The notes under the pieces are model-generated. The model made no database searches. It saw only the letters and a list, made by a program, of their open reading frames with translations, and was not told the DNA's origin. 5,981 nt of DNA from Candidatus Zixiibacteriota bacterium. Its GTDB lineage: Bacteria; Zixibacteria; MSB-5A5; GN15; JAAZOE01. This document shows, piece after piece, positions 5,968-5,981 of this stretch. Within the stretch, counting starts at the first letter, position 1, and the number at the start of each line of letters is the position of its first letter. The stretch covers positions 1-5,981 of the forward strand of contig JAAZOE010000348.1 in the NCBI GenBank assembly GCA_012797915.1. Direction: 5' to 3'. The position numbers were made by a program, and so were the translations under genes.

Positions 5968-5981
5968 GAGGATTCCAGAAC

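Overview
This is a GC-rich bacterial window with compact, mostly co-directional genes. I cannot assign a species. The soluble GAF-PAS histidine kinase, the Ser/Thr kinase-TPR protein and the DUF4390-like exported protein suggest a deltaproteobacterial or candidate-phylum lineage (for example Zixibacteria). This is a low-confidence inference from gene style, not from a marker gene.

Layout of the + strand: positions 2-82 hold the last 26 codons of an upstream gene. Positions 100-741 encode a small exported protein with a clear signal peptide. After a 71-base gap, 813-2597 encodes a cytosolic GAF-PAS-HisKA-HATPase histidine kinase. It overlaps by an ATGA start/stop junction the gene at 2594-5671, a 1025-residue protein kinase. 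That protein has an N-terminal Hanks-type kinase, a middle region resembling the C-terminal lid and winged helix of a STAND ATPase (but with no visible P-loop core), and a long TPR array of exact 40-residue period. The overlap implies the two kinases are made together. Their combined domain list resembles the cyanobacterial HstK-type fusions (Ser/Thr kinase-AAA-GAF-histidine kinase), split here into two genes.

The most interesting part is the last ~330 bases, which at first look intergenic. On the - strand they hold a complete miniature transcription unit. A near-consensus sigma70 promoter (TTGATA, 16 bp, TATAAT, with an extended -10 TGC) lies at 5967-5940. It is followed by a ~143-nt leader with hairpins, a perfect Shine-Dalgarno AGGAGGTGA, a TTG-started 24-codon ORF (5790-5716), and a textbook intrinsic terminator (8-bp GC stem plus U8, 5668-5640). 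The terminator is embedded in the final codons of the convergent protein kinase gene. The peptide has an acidic, helix-like N-terminal half and a short Gly/Trp/Ser/Gln tail. It could be a small protein, a RiPP-like precursor or a signalling peptide; no modification enzyme is visible in the window. A dual-function or regulatory RNA is the main alternative.

No tRNA, rRNA, insertion sequence or CRISPR array is visible.
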